Assembly (NCBI GenBank): GCA_964020085.1
Contig: OZ026608.1
Location: 15,748,979-15,812,978 of the forward strand
Direction of reading: 5' to 3'
From: Micromussa lordhowensis
Taxonomy: Eukaryota > Cnidaria > Anthozoa > Scleractinia > Lobophylliidae
Length of the DNA: 64,000 bases
A model generated the notes under the pieces. That model searched no databases and was not told the origin of the DNA. It saw only the letters and a program-made list of their open reading frames with translations. The position numbers and the translations under genes are program-made. How positions within the stretch are numbered: the first letter of the stretch is position 1; each line of letters starts with the position of its first letter. Below are positions 48,601 through 58,675 of the stretch, piece after piece.

Positions 48601-49505
48601 AGAGACTTACACGTCCTGGTCCTAGCAGCTGGGTAGCCACATGAGGCACATCGCTTTTTCTGGATGTGGTAAGCTGATCGACCACAGCGCACACAAAGGG
48701 TGTGTGTCTTGTTATGGCGCTTACCAAAACTAGATGTTCCCTTCGTCTGTGAATGAACATAGTAATAAGAGCATGCTTAAGAACATGTTTTTGACGGGAT
48801 TTAAACGTACTGTAGAGTCATATTAAGAACTCTTTGCTTCAGAGACATAAACAAACTCTCTGTTTTACTGCAACACTTATATTTTTAGTCTTGCAACGTG
48901 AAGCAAAAAAAAAATTCTTTCAGTTTCTCATGATAACCATTCCACATAAAGTCAGAGGAAACGTTAAAGTTAACTTAGTTCCATTTCATGTGGTATTTAA
49001 CCGAATAAGAGGTTTATTCTATCTACATCTACATCTACTAATTGACAACGCTTTCGCATCAAGTCAATATAAATAATAATAATAATAATAAAAACTTGCA
49101 AAATTATGTACAGTAATATATTAGAATTTCATAGAATTATTCACAGAAGCTCGCTAACTTTGCCTTTTCCAGTTTGATTATTCTGATATGCGTCTTCCAA
49201 AACTTTCAAATTTTAACTCAAGTCTGACGCATAAAGTTAAAATGACTTGAAAAATAAGCATAAGACAATACGAAAGGAAAGGATCTGTGGAAAAGTATTT
49301 CCAAAGCCACGAATCAGAGCCTCGTTGCTAGACGTGACCAAAAATTCACCACTTAATCTCAGTTACACATTGAATCAAAACTAAACGCCACATATCAACA
49401 CGAGAGATACTATTTAATAATTCCAGCATGTAAGATTTGAATTTTAGTCTTTCTATAGGAAGATGGAAGAGGATTTTAATATCAGGGATTCGGCAAACTC
49501 ACCAT
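45697..49505 (-). CDS. RPL37: 60S ribosomal protein L37 (eL37)
   Basis: Exons are 49503-49505 (the ATG alone), 48611-48746 and 45697-45866; joined they give 102 residues. The protein starts [20 protein letters not shown] after Met. It has the family's C4 zinc site (C19-x2-C22 and C34-x2-C37) and the conserved [20 protein letters not shown] and [12 protein letters not shown] stretches. The tail is a few residues longer than in vertebrates (97). eL37 is a structural protein of the large ribosomal subunit. The single-codon first exon is inferred from ATG followed by a consensus donor (GTGAGT) and a pyrimidine-rich CTCTCTTTTACGGCC upstream that looks like a 5' TOP start. The later exons are certain; the first is likely. 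Intron 1 is 756 bp, and intron 2 holds two foldback structures. Confidence 0.93.
46244..47198. repeat. Large inverted repeat with about 265-bp arms, first-exon-like
   Basis: The left arm (46244-46510) and right arm (46933-47198) are near-perfect reverse complements separated by about 420 bp, itself partly self-complementary (GACAGCTGGTGACGGAA-type blocks). Read outward from the centre, each arm has a pyrimidine tract (TTTCTTCCCTTTCCTTTC), GC-rich sequence with a short ATG frame, and ends in TTTCAAAGAG|GTAAGTCG, a strong splice donor. This looks like a promoter plus first exon duplicated head-to-head. It lies in RPL37 intron 2. Confidence 0.75.
48008..48573. mobile_element. Foldback element, AAAGTGCCCATAT termini
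   Basis: AAAGTGCCCATATC and GATATGGGCACTTT are inverted ends. Pairing runs inward (TTCTGCGAAA, ACGTAGATT, GGCTTGAC, GTTTTACCTCTGTAAAT) to a loop near 48280. It is 566 bp, with no coding sequence. It ends about 40 bp from RPL37 exon 2, in intron 2. Confidence 0.8.
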
Positions 49506-52500
49506 TTCTTGATAAGGCCGTAAAAGAGAGGACTGCTTGGGAACCAGGCACAACGGATATTCCCGCAAGACCGCGCGTCAACTGGGTTGAGCCTGCAGTA
49601 TGTAGTGTACAAAACAAAGATGGCGCGGAATTGTGAGAAGAAGCTTATTGGTCTGAACAGATTATGGCTGGCAAAACAGCAAAAAGGTTTATTTCTATTT
49701 CATTTTGAATCAAAACTGTCTATTACTGGTTTTGAACACTTCTTTTCTGCGACGTTTTATTGCAGAGGAACTTGATAAATGTCCAAAGAGGCCACATCTA
49801 GTAAGCATCAAACTGTTCAGTTTTTGAGCTTTTATGTATACTCAATTAAATAGCCTTTCCATTTACTTATGTATTTTAAGATAAGTTTGGTTGAAACTAG
49901 GAAAACTAAAGAAAGATGGTTCTCAGTAGTAATTAACAGTTTGATGAGACAATTGGTGATTTTTGATATTTATTTCATTTTGATATTTATTTATTTGCCA
50001 CACTACAATAATTACAAAAGGATGCCAAAAAAATAAAATGTAGGAAGAGATGGCGAGGAGGCCTAAAAGAAACTATAGAGCTTATGTTAATTAGGCCTCC
50101 TCAATTACAATTTTTCGAAGATGGCATAAAAAAAATTACGGCGACGGATACAATATAATATCAGGTGAAAAATTTAAACTTATCAGTATTACGGAAGTTT
50201 ACAAATGTTGAATATTAAAAGGCTTTTTCCCAAGATTTTTGTTGGATTATACTAGTAATTATTGCAAATAAATGCCTTAAGTGCTCTTTTAAAGGAGAAA
50301 GGTGAGGAAGCGTTGATGATGTTGGTGTTTAAGGTGTTGTAAAATTTAGGTCCTTGATAAAAAACGGAAAATTGTTTGGTTCGAGTACGACAGAAAGGCA
50401 GACGAAATTTACACGAGTTTTTTGTGTTATACGAATGAATTTGACTTTGTAAGGTAAATTTACAATGAAATTTTAAAGGTAGAGTATGGTTTTGATAGGA
50501 GTACATGAATAAGCCTAGTTGTATTAAGTATATATCATGAAATTTTAAGATACCAAGATTTTGAAAGATTGGATCAGTATGTGCATCGTAAGTGGTTTTA
50601 GCTATAGTTCTGATCACTCGTTTCTGTAAAATCTCAAGACGAATAAGGTAATTAGTTCTACATGTATAAGTAGAGGCCCAAACTAAGTTGCAGTAAAAAA
50701 GGTATGGATAGACTAGAGAAAAATATGGTGTTTGTAAGGTTTTCGTGGATAAAAAGAAACTGGATTTCCGAATAATTCCTGTGCATTTAGAAACTTTATT
50801 GGCGACATGTGAGATTTCAGATTTCCAATTTAAATTTTCATCCAAGATTACTCCCAAGAAAACTGTTTCTTTTACTTGATCAATTTTTTGACTATTAATT
50901 AAGAGTTGAATAGTTTGATTTGTACGCTTTTGGGATGGTATGCAATAAATTTGTTTTTTTTCAAGTTTAATGAAAGCCTGTTAGCTCTAAACCATATTGA
51001 CAACTTATTTAGCTTAGCGTTCAGTATATCAGTAAGGCAGTCTTTATCCTTGTGAGACACAAATATGTTTGTATCATCGGCAAATAATATCAGTTGTAAT
51101 ATTGTTGACGTGTTGATTTGTAAATGTTATTCAATATCAAATTGATGTGCTAATGTATGCATGCACTGTCTGTCATATATTCTCACTCTAGCGCTCATTA
51201 AACAGTGCTGCAGAAGTAAAAAGATGGATCCCTGGAATTAAAAGGGAAATGGATTATTATTTAGATGTAAGTAAGTTACGTAAAAATACTCCTAGTCGCT
51301 TCGTGCTACTGAAACCGGGATAAGCTCCGGCCTGATGAGCCACTAGGCTCGTATGCAGACTTTACCTTACCTAAGTAAGTTAATGAAGTAGTGAATTAGT
51401 GGTTTTATTCTGGAACTATTGATTTTTCTGTTTGTCTGAGATTTGCAAGTTCTAGGACAGGAATTTTCACTCTTAGTGCTTCGCTTCACCTAGGGGTGTA
51501 GATGGGGGGACAGGGTACAGAGTAAGCTGTGATTGACCGCTTCTTGGTTAGCTCAGTTTGTAGAGCGCTAGACTGCTGTGCAGGAGGTTGATAGCTTGTG
51601 CCTTGACTGGACCAATACTCAGGGTCTTAAAATAATTGAGGAGAATGTGCTGCCTTTGTAATTACATCTGCGAATGGCTAGAGGTTTGAGACTTATCGGA
51701 TAAGGCGTGTTACATGGTTAGCAGGGACCATTAAAGAACCCACACACTTATCGCAAAGAGTAGGACATGTAGTTCCTGGTGTTGTGGTCTGGCCTTGCCT
51801 CATGGGCTGGTGCTTCACATAAGGTTAACCTCATTGCACATTTCTACCTTGGATAGAATTGTACAAGAAAAATTGCTATGTCAATATCTATGTGTATGGG
51901 CAGGCATGTCGCATCTTAAGGTAAGAGGGTAGCAATGGTGGGGGTGGTGTGGGTCAAGATCCCTTTTAGTATGTGAATTTTAACAAAATTCTCATGCCAC
52001 ATGTACTCTTTAAATTCAACAGATTTATCCATAAATTCATGAATAATTATTGTGTTTGTCTTGTTGGTTTTAATTCCACTCACATCACACATTAATTTGT
52101 GTCTATATCATGTGTTTCTCATAAACGTAACCCTTTACTACCCTCAGGTAACATACTCCAAACCACTTCACATTGAGGCTTTTAATATTTTAGTAGTCTG
52201 CAATATTAAATCTTTGAAATTGTGCTTCATACATGTAGCAACTATCTGGAGCCAGACAACACCGGTATCCTGACACAAAAGTAAAAGAATTTGAAAATAA
52301 GGTGGAAGAACTTGAAAACGAATATAAAAGGTAAAATGTGTATTTTAACTTTTTAATTACCTACTAGAAAATTGGTTCAAAATGTTCAAAATAATGTTTT
52401 AGTGGTCAATGTGCTAGTTCACAGGCATGCCACCAACAAGCAAACATCCACTAAACTTAAGCTTAAAAATCCCAACTAGCGGGAGACAGACCAGTTGGCT

Positions 52501-55500
52501 ATTTACAAGCACGACCAAGGAGTTGAACTAGGTTCTTCTGAGAAACAACTCCAGCTAAGTGGTCAGAGCGGAACTTGAACCCGTGACCTCCGCATTTCAA
52601 GTCTGGCACCCTAACCACGTGACCACACTCCCCCCGAGAGTTGTCAACACCTGTTTTCTCCTTTAGATATGAATATATTACTTAGACGATAGGGAATAAT
52701 CAGAACAAGTGATTACTGGTAGTAGCGAAGCGCGCAAGGCCTAAAAATAGAATGCAAATGATTATACCCCCACGAGGCTCATACAACATCAGCGTATTCT
52801 GAGAGAACTGTAGGGGATCTAGGCGACATTTTCGTTTAGAAAATGTGTTTTAGTAACACCGGCTGTTTAGAAAGTGTTTTAGGAAAATCGTCCGCCATTC
52901 CGGTTTGTTTGTCTGAGTCTTGTCAAAGTCATGACGTCACTCGCGCGCTTTGCTATTGTACTTTCTTCAGACTGCACATGTGCAAGAGATTTACAATACA
53001 CTGACACAATGCTTTATAACTACATGTATCCCTGTATATTGACTTACAACTGTACATTAGATGCAAGTATATGAACATGTTCGACTTAAGGTTCTACATT
53101 ATGGATCCACATTGTACTTTCTGTTTGGCCATGTACATATACTGTTAAGCTATTGCAACCTTTTGATGATAATGGTACTGTTGGGGACTGGGACTGAGCC
53201 TCTCTCAGTTCTATTCCCTCTCGGTCGATTGTACTAGAGACAGTACAGGTGGTTGGGAATGGGTACTGTTCTCTATAGTCAGAGACGCTATGGGAGGGTT
53301 CCTGCTCGGAGGGTGTGGCTTGCAGCTCGACAGCGGGGTGATGTCAAGTGTTAATAGATCAGGATGTGGGACTGCTGGCTTGTTGTGGAAACAGTTCATA
53401 TTGGTGCTGTTATTCGGGGTTTGTATGGTGTAGGATTGAGGTGTGTCTCGCGAAATGATCGTTCCACATATCCAGGGCCGACTCTTCTGTGTCGCTGGTG
53501 GTTTCGCATAGACGCGGGAACCGATACGCAGAGGACTGTGTGTTTTGGATGCTGACTTGTCGTAGTATTGTTTACTCAAGTTCTTGAGTGACCATCTTCG
53601 GGTTGAGTGGCGAGGGCTTTAGAAGGTGGTCTGGTGTTGGCAGAGTAGTTCTTGTCCTTCGGCAAAGCATGCATTGTGCAGGTGAGGAAGTGTGCCCCCC
53701 TTTTCTTTTCTTTTACAAGGGGTAGATGTTGGGGGCTGGGACCGAGGCTCTCTCAGTCCTATTCCCTGTCAGTCAGATTGTATCATCTGTAGTGATCCCT
53801 CTTGGCAGAAATATAGTTAGTAGTGTCAGGGTTCGCACGCACCTTGAAAGTCCTTGAAAGTCCTTGAATTTGAAAATCAAAATTCAAGGCCTTGAAAGTC
53901 CGTGAAAAGTACATTGGGTCCTTGAAAAACCTTGAAATTTTCTGTTTGACTGTTTTCACTTAGTTGAAGGACTAGAAAAGACTGACACTTGAACAAATCT
54001 GGCAGTTATCCCTTAAACCCGATCATCTAGTATCACATTCTAATGGCATTTTTTAGTAGAGGGAGTGCTTGAAAAATTGGAATTGCGCCCTGGAATGTCC
54101 TTGAAAAGTCCTTGAAGTTTTAGTCCCAAAAAGAGTACGAACCCTGTAGTTTGCTACGTCTCTGTTCCTTGTTTCGCACCGCCAAACTGTACCCTGTTCA
54201 GTTAGTTTTAACCCATTAGTTATTTATGATTTCCTCTTATTAATGATTAACAGATTTGTGAGAAAGGTTTATGAGTTGGATCCAAGTACAACAGGGATTC
54301 CATGGCAACCAAGGGGATATGTCAGTAAACGGAAGAATTTAGAAAACTCTCAGACAGAAGTGAAACCTAAAAAGATTTGCACTCCATTACTAGAAGAAGA
54401 GGTTTGTTAAATTTGATCTGCTGACTGGCTGTTATGAACTCAGCAGGGTTGCCATGGTCAGGGAAAAGTCAGGGAATTTTGTAAAAGGTCAGGGAAAATC
54501 TTAGATGTTTGAGTCAGTGAAAAGTCAGGGAATAATTTTTTTCTTTCAGAAAGCATTGTTTAAAATGATTGATTTTGATACTCTTCAAGTGATGCATCCT
54601 GGAACAGTAGTTTTGGCCGGTGGTTTTTGTTCTTTTTATTATTCGCCAAGCTAATTCATGGTCAGCGAAAATTGTTCACAGGTCAGGGGAAAAGTCAGGG
54701 TCCAACTTTTTATATTCTTATGAGTGGCAACCCTGAACTGTTCATGAAGTGTTTTTTAGCTTACCACACTCGAAAAGGAAGGAGCAACACTTAATTGAGA
54801 GGGCCTGAATATACCGGTATATGATTGAATGACGGTAGAAAAAGATTAAGTGATTTTCAATAACAAGGATGATTAGAGATATAAATTAAGGATTGACAGA
54901 ATTTACTGTTTTACTGATGATGTAGCTTTGAGAAGTGTAGAAGTGTATGATTGGTTGTCTTTGACTCGTCAGGTGAGAAAATCATTTAGCACAAAAAGTG
55001 ATGTGCAGTCCCACTGTAGCAAGTCTGACGAGCTTACAGACTGTACCGCAACACATGGTTCAGATGACGCTTTGAAAATAAATAAGGTACATTGTACATG
55101 ACTGTGTACAGTAACTAAGTAAAAAAATAACAGCTGATTATATTGTTCAAATCCAACACATGTAAATTAGGCCTGTAGTGGGGATCGGAGGAGTAAGTAC
55201 TGCTAGCTTAGCATATCTAGCAACTTGAAGTAAGTCGCTACAATTGATTTACTTTGTTTGGCTTCTGTAATAAGGTTTGTTTGTGAGCCACTGTTTTGGA
55301 AAGAAGTCCACACTTTTTGGGGTGGAGGAATGAAGACCAGACATGAGTGACAGAAATTGAGCCTAGCTGATTTGCTGAACATTTTATTTCCTCGGCATTT
55401 CAGTCAGAAGAGATTGAACAGAAATGTTTTGTGTATATATTTGTATTTTTGTGGGGCAACCAATTTAAGTAAGGATGGTGGGAGGTTGTCAATTCATAAA

Positions 55501-57074
55501 GAAATTTCATGTGCCTGTAATCATGCAATAATATAATAATTACATTTATGAAATTTCTTTATTAACGTGTATATGACTGAATGATTTCTAGAATACTCTT
55601 AACGAGAATAGACCATTTTACAGTTGTCTGCTCGGTGACCCGAACTTTGAACAACAGCAAGGCTGGAGGTGACCTTGCTTTGATAAAGACCTCTCTGCTT
55701 TTGTCATGTCAATGCTCCTACATGTAGTTAGCATCAGAACAACTTGATTTACACAACAAAAGCAATGAGGTCTGTATCAAAAACAAGGTCACCTCCAGCC
55801 TCGCTGCCATTCAAAGGCCAGGTCGCGAAACAAACAACTGTAAAATGGTCTATTAATTACATGTTACAAATCATGTGATGGTAGCTTAAATTATGTATTC
55901 CTAATTAATTTTAATTTTATATTGCAGGATAATAATTCTAAATGCATTACCGTAGATGATGTGGATGTCCAAGCAAGAAAGTAAGTCTCATATGATATAA
56001 AACTTAATATAGTTTTTATTGATCATATGAGTTTGTAGTATTGCTACATTTCTGCGTAACACTGAGTAACACTAACTTGCAGCAAAAATAGGTCAAGGAG
56101 AGAGCCATAGAGAGCCATTCCACAACAACAGAATCTGAAGAGAGTTACTTAACACAACACACTTTTTGTATCAGGAGAAATAGCAAGAAAATTGTTTCAT
56201 AGCTCTTACTAGCAATCCAATTGTTCTTGGAGTGTTGGATACAAGGCTAATAAGTTCTAATTATAATAACTAATTATCTTGTCAGTGTTCTAGGTTTGGA
56301 TTATCAATCTTCCAGTGACTCTGATGTTTCATGACAAAGCTGTCAATACCCAGAAAAAAAAAACAAGAGAATCATTTAATGAGCACAATACAACAAGGTA
56401 ATGTGAGCTATGAAGCAAACATCTGAGAACATGATTTTAATAATCAATTTTAAAAGCAATTAAGTAGAGTGTGAAGTAAATTTGACAAATTATTTTTATT
56501 TAGCGCTACTGGTTAACCTTCCACTAGTTATATTTTCAATACTAGTTTATTTATTAGGTTAAGGCTATTAACCTTTGAATATCAAGGGCCCAGCTTACAA
56601 CTAATAGGCACAGTACTGACAGTGTTAGTCAGCCAGGATGGTCTAAAAAATTATGCATCAAATTAAACCTGGAAAGGTTTCCTATAGACTTGTGCATGTC
56701 CCAGTCTGTTGCAAGTTCCTTGCCATTTTCACTCTGTCAGTTTGTGAACTACAACTAGAGTAACCTCTAGTTGCTCCTTGCAGTTTTCTTTTGAGTGGCT
56801 GTGATTGCAGGCCATCAGTTTGGTAATCCTAAAAATAATTTTCATGCAGCAAAAGCACATGTATAGTTACCAAATGAAATCACTTACAAATTCAACTGAT
56901 CTACTTTTTAAGTTATCCCTAGGTACCGTGACCTTGAAAATGTAATAGATAGTAATATTCGATCAGTCAGTATTTCTTACTTTTCTTTTCTTTTCTTTTT
57001 ATGTTTTGGTTGCCTTTACATGTAGGTTCTTCAAGCAAAGAGGATTTACATTGCCTAAATACCACCCACTGTGA
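49463..57074 (+). CDS. Unrecognised small coiled-coil protein with repeated TT-x-IP-x-x-PR motif
   Basis: The eight exons 49463-49597, 49766-49800, 51206-51266, 52239-52330, 54254-54401, 54973-55086, 55928-55980 and 57026-57074 join in frame to 228 residues and a TGA stop. [13 protein letters not shown] (residues 26-38) and [13 protein letters not shown] (116-128) are two copies of one motif. Residues 58-113 ([28 protein letters not shown]) look like an amphipathic coiled coil. The C-terminal third is polar and ends [14 protein letters not shown]. No family is recognised. The 35-base exon 2 is the least certain part; its phase is needed to join exons 1 and 3. A pyrimidine-AG at 49453-49458 just before the ATG could mean a further, non-coding first exon upstream. 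The first exon overlaps the RPL37 start in antisense. Confidence 0.75.
50060..51115 (-). mobile_element. 5'-truncated non-LTR retrotransposon with RT C-terminus
   Basis: On the minus strand the reverse transcriptase catalytic block [13 protein letters not shown] lies near 51070. The thumb region [16 protein letters not shown] follows, then a frame disruption near 50930-50960. The last 201 residues of the ORF run 50857-50252 ([39 protein letters not shown]). The family looks like CR1/Jockey-type LINEs. It has lost its endonuclease and N-terminal half and is dead. It lies in intron 2 of the coiled-coil gene. Confidence 0.8.
51279..51371 (+). mobile_element. 5'-truncated SINE inserted beside a splice donor, 11-bp TSD
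   Basis: Only the last about 93 bp of the SINE family is present (AATACTCCTAGTCGCTTCGT to CTTTACCTTAC). TAAGTAAGTTA is duplicated at 51268-51278 and 51372-51382. The left copy overlaps the donor GTAAGT of exon 3 (51206-51266) of the coiled-coil gene. Confidence 0.85.
51540..51840 (+). mobile_element. Second tRNA-derived SINE family
   Basis: The tRNA-like head TTGGTTAGCTCAGTTTGTAG (A box) and AGGTTGATAGCTTGTGCC (decayed B box) leads into an unrelated body (GGGTCTTAAAATAATTGAGG, AGCAGGGACCATTAAAGAAC, GGACATGTAGTTCCTGG). It differs from the common family here. It is in intron 3 of the coiled-coil gene. Confidence 0.65.
52390..52640 (-). mobile_element. Third tRNA-derived SINE family
   Basis: On the minus strand the head GTGTGGTCACGTGGTTAGGG (A box) and CGGGTTCAAGTTCCG (B box) lie at about 52559-52630. 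The body continues down to about 52390 (GAGTTGTTTCTCAGAAGAAC, TAGTTCAACTCCTTGG). It is in intron 4 of the coiled-coil gene. Confidence 0.6.
52780..53790 (-). mobile_element. Ty3-like LTR retrotransposon remnant
   Basis: A minus-strand frame at 53579-53211 encodes [10 protein letters not shown], then VYAKPP and [16 protein letters not shown]. This is the pattern at the C-terminal end of Ty3-type integrases. It ends at a stop next to TGAGAGAGGCTCAGTCCCAG, which may be the start of a 3' LTR running to about 52780 with a TATAAAGC box. A second copy of that boundary (TGAGAGAGCCTCGGTCCCAG) lies at about 53725-53760. No gag, protease or reverse transcriptase remains. Confidence 0.6.
53827..54146. 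mobile_element. hAT-like MITE, CAGGGTTCG termini
   Basis: CAGGGTTCGCACG and GTACGAACCCTG are inverted ends. The interior is made of TCCTTGAAAGTCCTTGAA repeats, the reverse complement of the AAGGACTTTTCAAGGAC repeats in the larger relative at 19775-20738. It is in intron 4 of the coiled-coil gene. Confidence 0.75.
54444..54735. mobile_element. MITE with CAGGGTTGCCA termini
   Basis: CAGGGTTGCCATGG and GAGTGGCAACCCTG are inverted ends, with GTCAGGGAAAAGTCAGGGAA repeats just inside. A diverged inverse fragment of similar composition (TTCCCTGACTTTTC) lies at about 16450-16580. Confidence 0.75.
55609..55852. mobile_element. Foldback MITE, TAGACCATTTTACAGTTGT termini
   Basis: The ends TAGACCATTTTACAGTTGT and ACAACTGTAAAATGGTCTA are perfect inverted repeats. 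AAGGTCACCTCCAGCC-type blocks pair further in. It ends about 75 bp before exon 7 of the coiled-coil gene. Confidence 0.85.
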
Positions 57075-57168
57075 AGACTTCAACCATTCTTTAAAAAAGA
57101 AAGAATTGTAAATAATTATTAGCAGTTTTATTGTAGTATAATTTGTACATAAATACATGTAGGTAACA

Positions 57169-57174
57169 AATAAA
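57169..57174 (+). terminator. Poly(A) signal AATAAA of the coiled-coil gene
   Basis: This is the first AATAAA after the TGA at 57072-57074, giving a 3' UTR of roughly 110 bases. Confidence 0.65.
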
Positions 57175-58675
57175 ATTATTGTTGAAAATAAAAATGTTGA
57201 ACAAGAAAATGAATTGAGTGATACATGTATAATGCCCAAATAAGCTACAACTGCCTGTTTAATTGGTAAAACCTTTTTTTAAATACACAAATGGATGAAA
57301 TTTGACAAGTTTGGTAGAAACTGATAGTCTAGAAAATAGCAAGTCTGAGGATATTTTGTTATCTAGTTTACAAATGGTATGTTGCAAATACTGCTTGCAG
57401 CACATGCCCATCCAAAAATCAGAGAGTACCTCCCTGCATGCAATAAATCAGATATATGCCCTGTCTGTGACTGGGAGACTGATTTATAACTGAAAATAAG
57501 ATAATCAACTGTCACTGTATTCATGGGGAGCAAAATTAAAAATCATTCATATATAATTAAGTAAGCTACAGAAACCACTGAAGTTGTCAGGCTTCAAGGA
57601 ATTTAAGAAGACTTTGCCTTTGCCATTAATTCATTTGATTGACAAGCCAATGACCATGATTTCATTGGCCAAGAATGAATGTATTCTAGGACCAAGAAGG
57701 GCTACAATACGGTCTTCCAGTGACATAAAGTACACACCTTTACTAAGCTTTGTGCAGACATCTACTATTCCCTTTGTTGTGAAATGGTAGATCTCTGTGC
57801 ACCTCCCAGGTATTTTGGGGAACTAGGGAACATGATCATTTATGTCAAAGGGACAAAGGATATTTTGGGGATAAATAATTATTCAATGAGGAACAGGGGT
57901 TATTTCTACCATTAATTAACGGACACTAACAAAAAATTAGGGAACAATGGAATTTATCAATTGGGAACAAGGGAGAAAACAATATATATAATATATATAA
58001 AGGTAAGATCTTAATGGAATTAAGGGGAAATGCACCCCCACCCCTCGGAGGCACCTCCCCTAGAAGGCTCTTGATGCAGGTGTAAAGGCGCGCCACTGTC
58101 GCGTTAACACTGTCACGCAATTGTTTTCGGTCTAGAGTTACAAACTGAACGCTCTGGCCCTGTCACTTCTTATCTAGCAACACAATTTTTCTTTCATTGT
58201 CTATGTATCGATCATTTTGGTTCTTTAGAAGGACTGTCAGGAGTCAAATTATTACTTGAAAGCGAGCGCGATTGATTCGCGCTCAAGCTATTAACATGAA
58301 CGAGAAGGTCGCCTTGAAAAACGTTAAGATCAATTAATGGCATTGTTGTAGAAATTAAATTGTCCAGAGAGACTCTAGAGAGTGCACAAGAACATGACAG
58401 CCTGTACATACATGTACTAGCCATACATGTACTAGGCAAGAGTTGCATAATTGTCTTCGGCTAAAAATAGAAATTACGTGCCGTGTGTGACTACCGGAAG
58501 TTGATGGAAATTGCCACGTCGATAAAATTTGCGTTGCTCTATGAGCAGCTGAAACATTGCAAAACAAAATAAAACTCTTTATTTCCAGCGTTGTACACCA
58601 AGAGGCGTCTATCTACCCTTTAAACTTAGCGAAAACCATCGCAGAAGGAAATTTCGGAGCAACACAGAGAAAAAC
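57175..58675. other. Intergenic DNA upstream of FBXO4
   Basis: No supported gene was found. Open stretches at 57302-57493 and 57584-57790 have no recognisable protein and no splice context. The last several hundred bases (about 58080-58675) are richer in CG dinucleotides (GGCGCGCC, GAGCGCGATTGATTCGCGCT) and probably hold the FBXO4 promoter and 5' UTR. TACATGTA occurs twice at about 58407-58432. Confidence 0.4.

Noticed and set aside
53361..53560. Plus-strand frame within the Ty3-like remnant
   Set aside because: It is the complement of the integrase tail on the minus strand.
57302..57790. Two plus-strand open stretches downstream of the coiled-coil gene as extra exons
   Set aside because: They follow the TGA stop and poly(A) signal of that gene and show no splice sites or recognisable protein.
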